Positions 46,742 to 54,600 of a stretch of DNA of 59,841 nt are shown here, one piece after another. The notes under the pieces are model-generated. The model saw only the letters and a list, made by a program, of their open reading frames with translations, was not told the origin of the DNA and searched no databases. The number at the start of each line of letters is the position of its first letter. The first letter of the stretch is position 1. This stretch comes from Micromonospora deserti (lineage in GTDB: Bacteria; Actinomycetota; Actinomycetes; Mycobacteriales; Micromonosporaceae): the NCBI RefSeq assembly GCF_003236335.1, contig NZ_POUB01000012.1, positions 1 through 59,841 on the forward strand, given 5' to 3'. A program made the position numbers and the translations under genes.

Positions 46742-46770
46742 GGGAGCCCGCCCATCACGGGCGGGCTCCC
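46742..46770. terminator. Strong hairpin terminator
   Basis: GGGAGCCCGCCC and GGGCGGGCTCCC form a perfect 12-bp GC-rich stem with loop ATCAC, about 70 bases after the ATPase fragment. It is symmetric and can work in both directions. Confidence 0.8.
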
Positions 46771-47309
46771 CGGAGCCTGGCCCGACTCGAACGGTGCTGC
46801 CCCCCTGGGTTCAGTGGCACTGCCGTACCGGCGCCGCGCGTTGGGCAGGCCGGCCTCCTAGCGTAGTGCGCCCGGGCCCAACGAATGGTGCCAGCACATG
46901 CCGCACACAATGCGCAGTCGCGCCCGGCTGACGCTCGCGGGTAGCAAGACGCGGACCTGTCCTGCGGATGCCGGTCCGGGGGGCACGGATGTCGCCCAGA
47001 TGGCCGACCGCGATGTGGTCCAGCCCACGGGTTGCTTCCTGCCCCTGTTGGTGCCTGTAGTGGAGGCGGTGTTGGGCGCCGGCGTCATCGCTCTTGGCGT
47101 ACCGGACGCTACGCCTACTCCGTCTCTCGTGGGAGACGGGCGCGCCAAGAGGTCGGCACCTGGCCCGAGGGCAGCAGACGCGTGGCATCCATTATGGAGT
47201 GATCGATGATCGTTGGTACGATGATCGAGATCACTGACGCGATGATGACTGCGTCCAGAGATCAGCGTGTTCGAGCGACACTGACCAACGCACTCATTGG
47301 GGGATCCAC
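46771..47309. other. Region without an identified gene; short direct repeats before SapA-like gene 1
   Basis: No coding frame here shows family features on either strand. Near its right end the 9-mer CGATGATCG occurs at 47204-47212 and 47219-47227, with a partial copy CGATGATG at 47240-47247, within 105 bases of the SapA-like start. They may be regulator sites. Confidence 0.35.
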
Positions 47310-47750
47310 ATGCCGATCAGGCTCGCTGCTCGCGTGGCAGCTGCTGCCATCGTCGCCGTACTGGCCCTGTTGGCCGTACCCGCGCCGGCTCAGGCCGCAA
47401 ATCCCTACAGCCCACAGGGCGTCTGCGGCTCCGGATACTCGGTCATTGACTCTGCGCCGATCTCCACGAGCAAGCTCTGGGCTACCGTTTACCTGCTCTA
47501 CAACAGCGGCAATGGCAACAACTGCGTCGTCACGATCAAGCAGGCGGACATCGGCACGGCGACGTACACCGAAGCCAAGCTCCAGATTGAGGGTTCCTCG
47601 ACGGTGTACCGCGATGGCGGCAGCTACAGCTACTACGCCGGCCCCGTCCGGCGGTACGCCGCCGGTAAGTGCGTACGGTGGGGCGGCGTCGCCTCCGACC
47701 GCGCGGGACAGTCGTTCAGCATCTGGAGCGGGTGGGAGCACTGTGGCTGA
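47310..47750 (+). CDS. SapA-like spore-associated secreted protein (paralogue 1)
   Basis: A 146-residue small secreted protein. The signal peptide covers residues 1-29 (ending AQA). The mature part starts NPYSPQGVCGSGYSVIDSAP, then ATVYLLYNSGNGNNCVVTIK, SYSYYAGPVRRYAAGKCVRW and a C-terminal EHCG. Four cysteines can form two disulfides. This is the family of streptomycete spore-associated protein A, found on aerial structures, of unknown biochemical role. Start ATG 47310 has GGGGGA upstream. A second paralogue lies at 49663. Confidence 0.82.
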   Translation: MPIRLAARVAAAAIVAVLALLAVPAPAQAANPYSPQGVCGSGYSVIDSAPISTSKLWATVYLLYNSGNGNNCVVTIKQADIGTATYTEAKLQIEGSSTVYRDGGSYSYYAGPVRRYAAGKCVRWGGVASDRAGQSFSIWSGWEHCG

Positions 47751-47795
47751 TCGGCTATGGTCTCGTCGACGGTGATCACCGATTCGAGCGTCGAC

Positions 47796-47801
47796 TAGAC
47801 T
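47796..47801 (+). promoter_or_regulatory. -10 element for leaderless start of the MauE-like gene
   Basis: TAGACT fits the TANNNT -10 pattern and ends six bases before GTG 47808; there is no ribosome-binding site in between, so the mRNA is probably leaderless. Confidence 0.4.
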
Positions 47802-47807
47802 GCCGGC

Positions 47808-48344
47808 GTGGGTGTCTCACTGCTGGTCGCGATGCTGTCCGGGGGTGCGGCTATTGTCCTGCTGCATAGTGCGGTGTGGAAGATGGCCCATCCCCGGGTG
47901 TTCCGGCAGATTATCCAGAGCCATGGCACGCTCGTCGCGCGACTCGCTCGATTGCTGGCGATCGGGGTTCCAGCCGTCGAGTTCGGCATTGGCGCCGGGC
48001 TGCTCGCCTCGCTGGCGGTAGCTACTGTGCACTTTGTCGCCCACCTCGCGCTCGCCTCGGCAGGGCTGGCATTTGCGGCGTACGGAGTCCGCCAGCTTTC
48101 CACCGGCCGGGCCGTTCGTTGTGGGTGCATGGGCGCCGACGACATGTTCGGTGCGGATACCGTGCTGCGGTCGGCCCTGCTGACCGCGATCGGCATCGCA
48201 GGCGCGCTCGACGGTCCGCTCGCACCGCCTCGTGTCGATTCCGGGCAGGCATGGATCATCGTTGGTGGTGGCGCCGCGCTGGTCGCGGCGGTCCTGCTGG
48301 TCGGGCTCAAACCGCTGGCCCGGACGCCGGTCAGCGCACGATGA
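47808..48344 (+). CDS. MauE/DoxX-like redox membrane protein
   Basis: A 178-residue protein with four or five hydrophobic helices (SLLVAMLSGGAAIVLLHSAV, LLAIGVPAVEFGIGAGLLA, HFVAHLALASAGLAFAAYG, AWIIVGGGAALVAAVLLVGL). Between helices lies VRCGCMGADDMFG with a Cys105-x-Cys107 pair, as in MauE-like relatives of DsbB/VKOR that oxidise thiols of exported proteins. The first helix carries HSAVWKMAHPRVF, the MauE/DoxX signature region. It is close to a MauD-like thiol protein and several cysteine-bearing exported proteins, so a role in disulfide formation is likely. Confidence 0.75.
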   Translation: MGVSLLVAMLSGGAAIVLLHSAVWKMAHPRVFRQIIQSHGTLVARLARLLAIGVPAVEFGIGAGLLASLAVATVHFVAHLALASAGLAFAAYGVRQLSTGRAVRCGCMGADDMFGADTVLRSALLTAIGIAGALDGPLAPPRVDSGQAWIIVGGGAALVAAVLLVGLKPLARTPVSAR

Positions 48345-48480
48345 CTGAATGCTCCCGCGCTGGTACCGGTTCACCGACGACCGGGAGCCCGGGCACCTCA
48401 CCGGCGATGAGCAGGCCGCCGGAGGTCTGCGCGTCGGCCAGGAGAAGCGCCCGGGTCGCGGTCAACCTGAATCCGTCGAC
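48331..48480 (-). pseudogene. selD: selD (selenide, water dikinase), C-terminal remnant
   Basis: The minus frame reads ALLLADAQTSGGLLIAGEVP and GLPVVGEPVPAREHSVIVR to TGA at 48331-48333. DAQTSGGLL is the conserved C-terminal motif (usually DPQTSGGLL) of SelD, which makes selenophosphate for selenocysteine. The rest of the gene is missing. It overlaps the end of the MauE-like gene. Confidence 0.65.
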
Positions 48481-48599
48481 CGCAATGCGCTCGGACGCGG
48501 GAGTGTCCTGGTTGAGCCGGAGCTCTGGTGGCCGGCGACGAATCTGGACGTGTGAGTCGAGACGCCGGGGTCGACCAACCTTCTCCCCGTTCAGGTGCA

Positions 48600-49490
48600 A
48601 TGCCTCATCGGCACGGCCCGGCGGACCGGCCGGTTAGTCTCGGCGGCGACATCGCCCGGTTGATGCTCATCGAGCCGGTGCCCGTACACGTCCATGATCG
48701 AGGCGCGATCCGAGCAGCCGGGCGGTTGTGGCGGCTGCGGTGCTCGACCCGGCGCCGCCGGCCCTGACGAGGCGTGGCGTGGCGCGGGCACGGGCGCAGG
48801 ACCTGGCCGGGGTACGCGAAACTCCGGACGTCCAGACCTATTTGTCTTGGCATGGTCACGCTCGGGTGGGAGAACCGCGTCGGATGGGTCTGTCGGTGCC
48901 GGCCGACCGGCACGCCGCCGACTGGCTACTTGCCGCAGCTGGCGCCGAGCTGCCGTTTCGCGCCTACGGGAGCTGGTAGCGGACCACCTCCGCCAGCATC
49001 CCGCGTCGCCGGACTGACGGTAGAGGCGGTAGCGCGGGTGCTCAACCTGCCCAGTCCCACCGTGGTGGGCGACCTCGTGGTGGCGCCACTACCGCTCGGA
49101 CGGGCGGATCGGTCGCGCGGACGAGGGCATTCCCGCGGACGAGGGCATTCCCGCGGGTCTGCGGCGGGTAGCCGAGGTGGTACGCGGGGAGTGCGCGGCG
49201 CAAGGGCTGAATACTCCAACGATGGCGCGCTGGCAGGAACTCGGCGCGACGGCTGCGGCGCTTGTCGCATTGGCAAGACTCGGCGTGCTGGTGCGGGTCG
49301 CGCCGGAGGTGTTTCTTGCCCCGACGGCAGTCGAGGAGTCGGTCAGCGTCGTCCGGGCGCTGCCACAACCGTTCAGCGTCAGCCAGGCGCGACAGCGCTC
49401 GGCACGATTCGACGGGTCGCGGTTCCGCTAATAGAGTACCTGGATGCACGTGGAGTTACCGAGCAGATCTCAGTGGGTGGATTGCCTGTC
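48600..49490 (+). pseudogene. selB: selB (selenocysteine-specific elongation factor), frameshifted remnant
   Basis: Pieces in alternating frames follow SelB order: GGDIARLMLIEPVPVHVHDR (domain III end), VLDPAPPALTRRGVARARAQ and ETPDVQTYLSWHGHARVGEP with HAADWLLAA, LTVEAVARVLNLPSPTVVGD, EVVRGECAAQGLNTPTMARW and ALARLGVLVRVAPEVFLAPT with LPQPFSVSQAR, and finally TIRRVAVPLIEYLDARGVTE (last winged helix). The GTPase domain is absent and at least three frameshifts occur. With the selD fragment it shows loss of selenocysteine machinery. No selA, selC or selenoprotein gene was seen. Confidence 0.65.
49116..49151 (+). repeat. 18-bp tandem duplication inside the selB relic
   Basis: CGCGGACGAGGGCATTCC occurs twice back to back (49116-49133 and 49134-49151). 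It adds six codons and so is one of the lesions in the decayed gene. Confidence 0.8.
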
Positions 49491-49662
49491 GCGAAATTCG
49501 GAACCGAGCCCAACTGATTGACAACGGCGAGCGTCGTACGAGATCATGTTGGAATCCAGTGGTCTCACTTTCGCCCGCCCTGACATCCTTTCGCTCACCG
49601 ACTATTCGCTACGGGTGAGCAGGTGGGCGGCGGATGCGGCCCGCTCAACGGAAGGAGGCAGA

Positions 49663-50094
49663 TTGACGAGGTCACTCCGGGTGGGTGCCGCTCTCACAAC
49701 CATGGCGGTGGTATCGGCGGTATCGATGTCGTCTTCCGCCAGTGCGGCAACCAACCCGTACACGGCCGCCGGAGTCTGCGGTTCCGGTTATTCGACAATC
49801 GAGACCAAATCGTCAACCTACGCCACCGTTTACCTCATGTGGAACGGCTCCAACGGGCACAACTGCGTCGTCACCCTGAAATCTGGTGCCGCCGCAGGCT
49901 CGTCGACCCGTACCGCAGTCTGGTTGGAGGCAAGAGGTGGTGCGTTCCAGAAGGACGATGCCAACTACACGTGGTATGCGGGTCCGGTCCGGTTCTATGC
50001 CGCTGGGACCTGTGTGATGTTTGGCGGCTACACCAAGTACGGTTCGGGCGTCTACGGCGGCGAAGATCTCAGTTGGGATCATTGCGGCGGCTGA
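49663..50094 (+). CDS. SapA-like spore-associated secreted protein (paralogue 2)
   Basis: A 143-residue secreted protein related to the one at 47310: signal peptide to about residue 28 (ASA), then NPYTAAGVCGSGYSTIETKS, YATVYLMWNGSNGHNCVVTL, YTWYAGPVRFYAAGTCVMFG and a C-terminal DHCGG with four matching cysteines. I place the start at TTG 49663 because GGAAGGAGG stands just upstream; the ATG at 49546 would add 39 residues with no export signal order, and GTG 49681 would cut into the signal peptide. A strong terminator follows at 50110. Confidence 0.8.
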   Translation: MTRSLRVGAALTTMAVVSAVSMSSSASAATNPYTAAGVCGSGYSTIETKSSTYATVYLMWNGSNGHNCVVTLKSGAAAGSSTRTAVWLEARGGAFQKDDANYTWYAGPVRFYAAGTCVMFGGYTKYGSGVYGGEDLSWDHCGG

Positions 50095-50109
50095 CGCGCT
50101 CCCGGCACC

Positions 50110-50155
50110 GCAGCAGGCCCGGCACCCCATCTGGGTTGCCGGGCCTGCTGCCTTT
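50110..50155 (+). terminator. Intrinsic terminator after SapA-like gene 2
   Basis: GCAGCAGGCCCGGCA (50110-50124) and TGCCGGGCCTGCTGC (50137-50151) form a perfect 15-bp stem; an inner ACCC/GGGT pairing is possible and CTTT follows. Confidence 0.85.
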
Positions 50156-50194
50156 GGTCGCGGCCGATGTCCGTCGGTGCCGCTCCACGATCAA

Positions 50195-50947
50195 TCACAA
50201 GATGGCTATTACGAACGGAATCAGAAAAGCGAGCACCAGGACGATCTTGATCACCCGATGTGCGCTGATCCAGGCCAGATCCCAGGAATTGTCGGTACTG
50301 AACCGGAGGTTGGCCAAGGCCATCATTGCACGACCGCAACCGAACCCGATCCCGGCGACCAGGGCGAGCACCGGGGAGGCGACGAACGCGACTGACAACG
50401 CCAGCACGTAGGGGAGCCCGCTGGGTACGTAGGTCCGCATCCCGGTACCTAGTTCAAAACCGAACTGAAGCGGCCCGAAGGATCGCCCGTGCCGATGCAC
50501 GCCCTCGGGAACCAGACGCCTGTTTTCCGGCAGCCAGAACTTTACGACGTCGAATTCACGAAGAACTACGGCCGCCAGGAACAAGGCAAGCGCCCACGGC
50601 CAGACTGATCCTGGCGTAAAAGCCCGGACGACTGATCCCACCAACAGGAACCCGAAGGCGGACGTCACGCCGCCGCTGAGCAGTCCTAGACAGAATGTGA
50701 TCTGAGATGGTCTACCCCGCCAGACCGGCGAGTTCAGCAGGTACGCCGAATTGCGGCTTCAAACTGAACCACTGGTCGCGAAGCCGGCCGTCACTGCCAT
50801 CACCAGCCAAAGCGACCCGACAGTCCCGGCTCCCGCCGCGCTCACATACGTCGCAGCGGCGGTCGCCGAGGCGATCGCGACGGCCGCGGTGAGCGTCAAC
50901 GGATGCCACAGCACCCGTCGCGGTACGACTCGAACCGATGCCACCAT
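50195..50947 (-). CDS. Multi-pass membrane protein interrupted by an in-frame TGA
   Basis: From ATG 50947, two bases after the stop of the Tat-exported gene, the frame reads RRVLWHPLTLTAAVAIASAT and SLWLVMAVTAGFATSGSV, then TGA at 50759-50761. It continues in the same frame, still coding, as SRNSAYLLNSPVWRGRPSQI, FCLGLLSGGVTSAFGFLLVG and further helices (LPYVLALSVAFVASPVLALV) to TAG/TGA-type stop at 50195. Read whole it has 250 codons and about six helices. The TGA may be a real nonsense mutation (for instance from CGA), a sequencing error, or the boundary of two proteins, the second starting at GTG 50668. Family not recognised. Confidence 0.6.
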
Positions 50948-50949
50948 GG

Positions 50950-51453
50950 TCAGGCGGTGACTCGCTGCCGGCAGATTGTCAGCGTCGTCGTGCCCGAGGC
51001 GAACCCGTCCGAACAGCGGTAAGTCCGGCCGTTGACGGTCCAGCGCCAGGCGTTGTACGGGCTGCCAGACTGGCAGCGACCCGTGGTCGGGTTGAAGTGC
51101 CACCCCAAGCGGCAGTTCTTGTTGCTGATCGGGGCGCCGAAACAAGCCGCGGCGTCATAGGTGTACGCGCTGTTGCTCTGATCGGCCACCTGGGTGTAGC
51201 CACCCGGATACGCATCCGCGCAGTCGTTCCTCGACCACTCGGTGAGCCCTGTTGGGCTGGTCTCGGCGGAGCCCCGCCGCGATACGCCGAGCAGGAGGGC
51301 CGAGGCGCCGAGGGTCAGCCCGGCGAAGACGACCGTACGCATGAAGCCGCGCCTGGACGGCGTCGTCGGGATCCCGGCCAGCGCCAGGGATGGCTGCCCG
51401 CCACTCGCCGCGGGGTCGTTGCTGGTCGGGATGGCATGCAGTTTGAGCGTCAC
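50950..51453 (-). CDS. Tat-exported six-cysteine protein of unknown function
   Basis: A 167-residue protein. An unusually long N-region precedes a twin-arginine motif PSRRGFMRT (Arg34-Arg35) and the hydrophobic stretch VVFAGLTLGASALLLGV. The exported part (about 100 residues) has six cysteines (78, 104, 114, 127, 147, 161) and tryptophans at 73, 118, 136 and 138 within stretches such as NKNCRLGWHFNPTTGRC and SPYNAWRWTVNGRTYRC. Start GTG 51453 has AAGGA upstream and follows the MauD-like stop by one base. Folded, disulfide-rich Tat cargo next to MauD- and MauE-like proteins recalls the small subunit of methylamine dehydrogenase, but I see no convincing sequence match. Confidence 0.7.
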   Translation of the reverse strand: MTLKLHAIPTSNDPAASGGQPSLALAGIPTTPSRRGFMRTVVFAGLTLGASALLLGVSRRGSAETSPTGLTEWSRNDCADAYPGGYTQVADQSNSAYTYDAAACFGAPISNKNCRLGWHFNPTTGRCQSGSPYNAWRWTVNGRTYRCSDGFASGTTTLTICRQRVTA

Positions 51454-51454
51454 A

Positions 51455-51964
51455 TCAGATCCTTTCCGACACTTGCCGTACACCCCATGCGGACAGGGTG
51501 GTCGGCACGTTCTGTCCGTTAACAAGCAGCGCCATTTCCCGCACCGCACCGCCCGGCCCGACAAGCAGCAGGATCGGTGGGTTCAAATGGGACAGTTGCG
51601 CCCAGGCGTCGCCATCCCGGGCGACGTCGACGCGATCACCGACGTGCGCCCACTCGTCCGCCGGCTCGTAGGTTAGCAATGCCGGCCTTACTGAAAGTGA
51701 GCTTGCCGCCTCCGCCAGCGTCTCCGCGGCGTCCTGGCATGCCGGGCAGCCGGCATCGGCGACAAGGACGACGCGTTCCGCACCGGTGGCCGGGGCGAAG
51801 CCGGGAAGAGTGATGTCGATCGCTTGCGGACGGACAGCGCCAGACTTGAGCTCGGCCAATTCGTTTCGCAGCAGACGTACGTCCCGTAGCGTCGCGGCCA
51901 GGCCGAGGTAGAGGACGATGAGCGCGACCCACGTCACGCCTGCGATGGCAGCCTCAGCCGACAC
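51455..51964 (-). CDS. MauD-like membrane-anchored thioredoxin-fold protein
   Basis: A 169-residue protein with one N-terminal transmembrane helix (AGVTWVALIVLYLGLAATLR) and a thioredoxin-like domain outside the membrane. The active site is VLVADAGCPACQDAAETLAE with Cys73-Pro-Ala-Cys76; HLNPPILLLVGPGGAVREM holds the cis-proline region. This matches MauD, the thiol protein needed for maturation of methylamine dehydrogenase light chain. Start GTG 51964 has GGAGGG upstream. It sits in an operon with the Tat-exported six-cysteine protein, its presumed partner. Confidence 0.75.
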   Translation of the reverse strand: MSAEAAIAGVTWVALIVLYLGLAATLRDVRLLRNELAELKSGAVRPQAIDITLPGFAPATGAERVVLVADAGCPACQDAAETLAEAASSLSVRPALLTYEPADEWAHVGDRVDVARDGDAWAQLSHLNPPILLLVGPGGAVREMALLVNGQNVPTTLSAWGVRQVSERI

Positions 51965-51994
51965 GGCGCACTCCCTCCGACAAGCTCGACACCG

Positions 51995-52705
51995 TCACTC
52001 CCAACTCACATCCAGAGCCTCGAGCCAGCTCAGGAGCGCGTCGTCGTCCCCGGTGACGCTCTCCTCGAAGCTGACTTCGGCGAGGCCGCGCTGCGTACCG
52101 AGGAGGAAGAGAGAGTCGCGGACGCCCTCCCGGTCCTTGGCGAGTCCTTCCGGGTGCTTCGATATGCGCCACACCTCGCCGTGCTGCGCCTGCGCACCGC
52201 GCTGGGACGGAACCATGGTCCGCGCCGATTCGAGGCTCGGGATCACAACCCGCCGGTTCCGATCAACCAGGACACAGATCGAGTCGCTCTCAAGCTCAAC
52301 GCCGGTGAGTCTGACTGGTTGGATCTTCAGCCCTTCGGGTGCGTCATCGAACACGAAGTACTCGAACGCCTTCAGGATGGCCGCCCGACCACCTACCGGG
52401 CCGGTGAAGAAGATGACCGCCTCGTGGTGCGGGCCGATCCATCCCGCGACGGTGTCATGCCCGTCATCGCTGACGGCGACCGCCACCTCCCGTCCCTGGT
52501 ACAGAAACCGGTCTTTGACCGTTGCCGGGACGACGAGCTCGCACACCTCTGCGTGGTAGCCGCGGCCGCCAGTCTGGATCGCCTGCGAGAAGTTCGGGCC
52601 GAAAAACCGGGAGTGAGTTCCGATCGCCGACACCGTCGGGCTGTCCGGAAGGGACACCCGCACTCGGTTGCCGCTCGGCGCGCGCAGCTGAAGCGTCTGA
52701 GCCAT
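51995..52705 (-). CDS. Protein of unknown function, first gene of the MauD-like operon
   Basis: A 236-residue soluble protein with no signal peptide or helix. Recognisable stretches are THSRFFGPNFSQAIQTGGRG, VAVAVSDDGHDTVAGWIGPH and AVIFFTGPVGGRAAILKAFE, mostly beta-rich, and a C-terminus rich in acidic residues. I do not recognise the family. The ATG at 52705 follows GGGAGG by nine bases. It is 30 bases upstream of the MauD-like gene and in the same direction, so it shares its transcript. Confidence 0.6.
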   Translation of the reverse strand: MAQTLQLRAPSGNRVRVSLPDSPTVSAIGTHSRFFGPNFSQAIQTGGRGYHAEVCELVVPATVKDRFLYQGREVAVAVSDDGHDTVAGWIGPHHEAVIFFTGPVGGRAAILKAFEYFVFDDAPEGLKIQPVRLTGVELESDSICVLVDRNRRVVIPSLESARTMVPSQRGAQAQHGEVWRISKHPEGLAKDREGVRDSLFLLGTQRGLAEVSFEESVTGDDDALLSWLEALDVSWE

Positions 52706-53005
52706 ATGTTGGCGCCTCCCTATGCCTGAATGGTGATCGAGGGCCAAGCTATCACGTCATGGTCAACTTGGTCGATGGCTAGATCACTTTGCCTGGGAAG
52801 GACCATCCACAGTGAAGCTGCTGGTACGGATGCGCTCCGATTGGGTCCCGCGCAGGCGCGCACCGCTGGAACGAACCGGCAACGGCCGCCGGTGGCGGCG
52901 ACCGGTGGCCGGCCAGGATTTCGAGGCGCCGGGGGCCGCCGGGCGTGCCGGGACGGCCGATCTGGCAGGCTGGCGGGGGGAAGCGTCGGCGGCAGGGACG
53001 GAGAC

Positions 53006-54154
53006 GTGCACGTGGCGGGCTGGAGCGCGATGGCGGGAATGCACGACTTCGTCGTGCCGGACGAGGTAGCCGCACAGGCGTCCGCTGAGGAACTCGTGGC
53101 GTACGGCTTCCCGCGCGTCCTCGCCCGGCCGCACCCAGACGGCGGCTGGCTGGTGATGGCGCTCGACGAGGGCCCCTATCCGGTCGACACCGTGGGCCAC
53201 CGGCAGATCGAGGCGGTGAGCCGCGAAGCGGCGGCGATCGCGCGGGCACACGGCGGACGGCCCAGCGGTGGCAGCCGGTTCGACGTCAGTCGGATCGCCG
53301 AGCATCGCACCTGGACCGCCCCGATCGAGGTGACCGGCACTAAGGCGCGTCCACCGGTCCCGGAGGTCACCGTCGTCCCGGCGCCGCCCCTGGAGCCCTT
53401 GGCGCTCACGCCGGACTTCTCCGGGCCCGCGACGGTGAAGCTGACCGGGCTCGACGACGTGCCGTGGGCCGATCTGAAGCACGCGCACGGCTCCGCCGAC
53501 GACGTGCCCGACCTGCTGCGCGAGCTGGCGGGCGGGACGCAGGAATGGAACGGGGTCCTCGACGAGCTGTTCGGCGACAACCTGCTGCACCAGGGCGACT
53601 GCTACGAGGCCACGGCCCCGGCGCTGCCGTTCCTGACTGAGCTGATCGTCGCGGACGTGGTGCCGGCGCGGCAGCGTCGCGATCTCTACCTGTGGCTGAT
53701 GGTCGCCGGTGGCCGCCGTAACGACAACCTGGTCGGGTTCGCCGAGTTCGCCCGGGACAAGGGGGAGCCGCTCCAGCCGGGCGCCTGGACGGAGGAGGTC
53801 TTCCGGACCGTCGGCGACCAGGTTCCGGTGCTGCTGCACCGGTGGGACGCCGAACCGCAGGGTATCCGGTTCCTGCTCGCCGTCCTCGCCGCGCAACATC
53901 CCGGTCACGGAGTGCGGGCCGCCGACCGGATCGCCGCCCTGGCCGCCGAACTCGACGGGACGCAGCAAGGCGCGTACCTGCGGCTCGCCCTAGAGCTCGT
54001 GCACGGCCGCGGCGGGCGGGCGCTTGCACTCGCGACGGAAATCGTCGGCTGGGCCGATCGGCTGGAGCCGGAGTGGCTGGAGGCTCCCGGTGTGCCCGAC
54101 GAGATCAAGGCGGCGCACGTGCTCGCCGAAGGCGCGCTCTCCACCATCGAGTAG
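53006..54154 (+). CDS. Conserved-looking cytosolic protein of unknown function
   Basis: A protein of about 382 residues. The N-terminal 100 residues include VPDEVAAQASAEELVAYGFP and GWLVMALDEGPYPVD; the middle has a proline-rich linker (PPVPEVTVVPAPPLEPLAL). The C-terminal half is helical with repeats such as AALPFLTELIVADVVPARQR-like and FLLAVLAAQHPGHGVRAADR segments that resemble HEAT/ARM-type helical repeats. The start could be GTG 53006 or ATG 53030; neither has a perfect site. Divergent from the unknown gene at 52705. Function not assigned. Confidence 0.6.
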   Translation: MHVAGWSAMAGMHDFVVPDEVAAQASAEELVAYGFPRVLARPHPDGGWLVMALDEGPYPVDTVGHRQIEAVSREAAAIARAHGGRPSGGSRFDVSRIAEHRTWTAPIEVTGTKARPPVPEVTVVPAPPLEPLALTPDFSGPATVKLTGLDDVPWADLKHAHGSADDVPDLLRELAGGTQEWNGVLDELFGDNLLHQGDCYEATAPALPFLTELIVADVVPARQRRDLYLWLMVAGGRRNDNLVGFAEFARDKGEPLQPGAWTEEVFRTVGDQVPVLLHRWDAEPQGIRFLLAVLAAQHPGHGVRAADRIAALAAELDGTQQGAYLRLALELVHGRGGRALALATEIVGWADRLEPEWLEAPGVPDEIKAAHVLAEGALSTIE

Positions 54155-54242
54155 CCGCATCACTCGGCCACCGGGACGACAACCCTGGTCACCGGCTCAG
54201 GCGGCCCGTATCCGCGCGGCGCTCGGCCTTATCCCCGGCGCG

Positions 54243-54470
54243 TCATCTCCCGCAGGCGTCGACCGGCTTGGGGCCGATCGCCTGGGTCAGGTCGACGGTC
54301 CGCTTTCCGTGGTCACTCTCAATCGTCAGGCGCCCGCCGTCGGTGCGCACGACGCTCCCGCAGACGGTCTCACCGCCAACGACGACCTGTAGCTGCGGGC
54401 TGATCGCCGCCGGGCCGTACCAGGTGACGGCGACCGCGGCGACCAGCAGGCGCCCTGGGGATGCTCACCG
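54243..54470 (-). pseudogene. Remnant: C-terminal end of a small membrane-anchored protein
   Basis: The minus frame to TGA 54243-54245 reads RLLVAAVAVTWYGPAAISPQ, LQVVVGGETVCGSVVRTDGG and LTIESDHGKRTVDLTQAIGP, then KPVDACGR. Coding character is clear but a TGA precedes it at about 54471 and no start is seen. One helix plus a beta-rich extracellular tail with two cysteines is likely. Family not recognised. Confidence 0.4.
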
Positions 54471-54556
54471 GCTCCGCGGCTCTCTGCGAGTACCTGGCGG
54501 CCCTCGACGAACACGGCCGTCGACGCGTCATCTGTGGATACATTCGGCGCAGGTGG

Positions 54557-54591
54557 CGGTGCCCCGCCAGACGACCGCTGGCGGGGCACCG
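54557..54591 (-). terminator. Terminator of the sialidase gene
   Basis: CGGTGCCCCGCCAG and CTGGCGGGGCACCG form a perfect 14-bp stem with a 7-base loop, 10 bases after the sialidase stop (minus strand). Confidence 0.85.
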
Positions 54592-54600
54592 ACACTGCGG

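Noticed and set aside
50759..50761. TGA read as selenocysteine
   Set aside because: selB and selD here are broken fragments, no selC was seen, and the codon sits in a non-redox context (GSV-stop-SRN).
50950..51453. Calling the Tat-exported protein a methylamine dehydrogenase light chain
   Set aside because: Cysteine number and spacing and the lack of the CSCCGG-type segment do not fit; only the gene context is similar.
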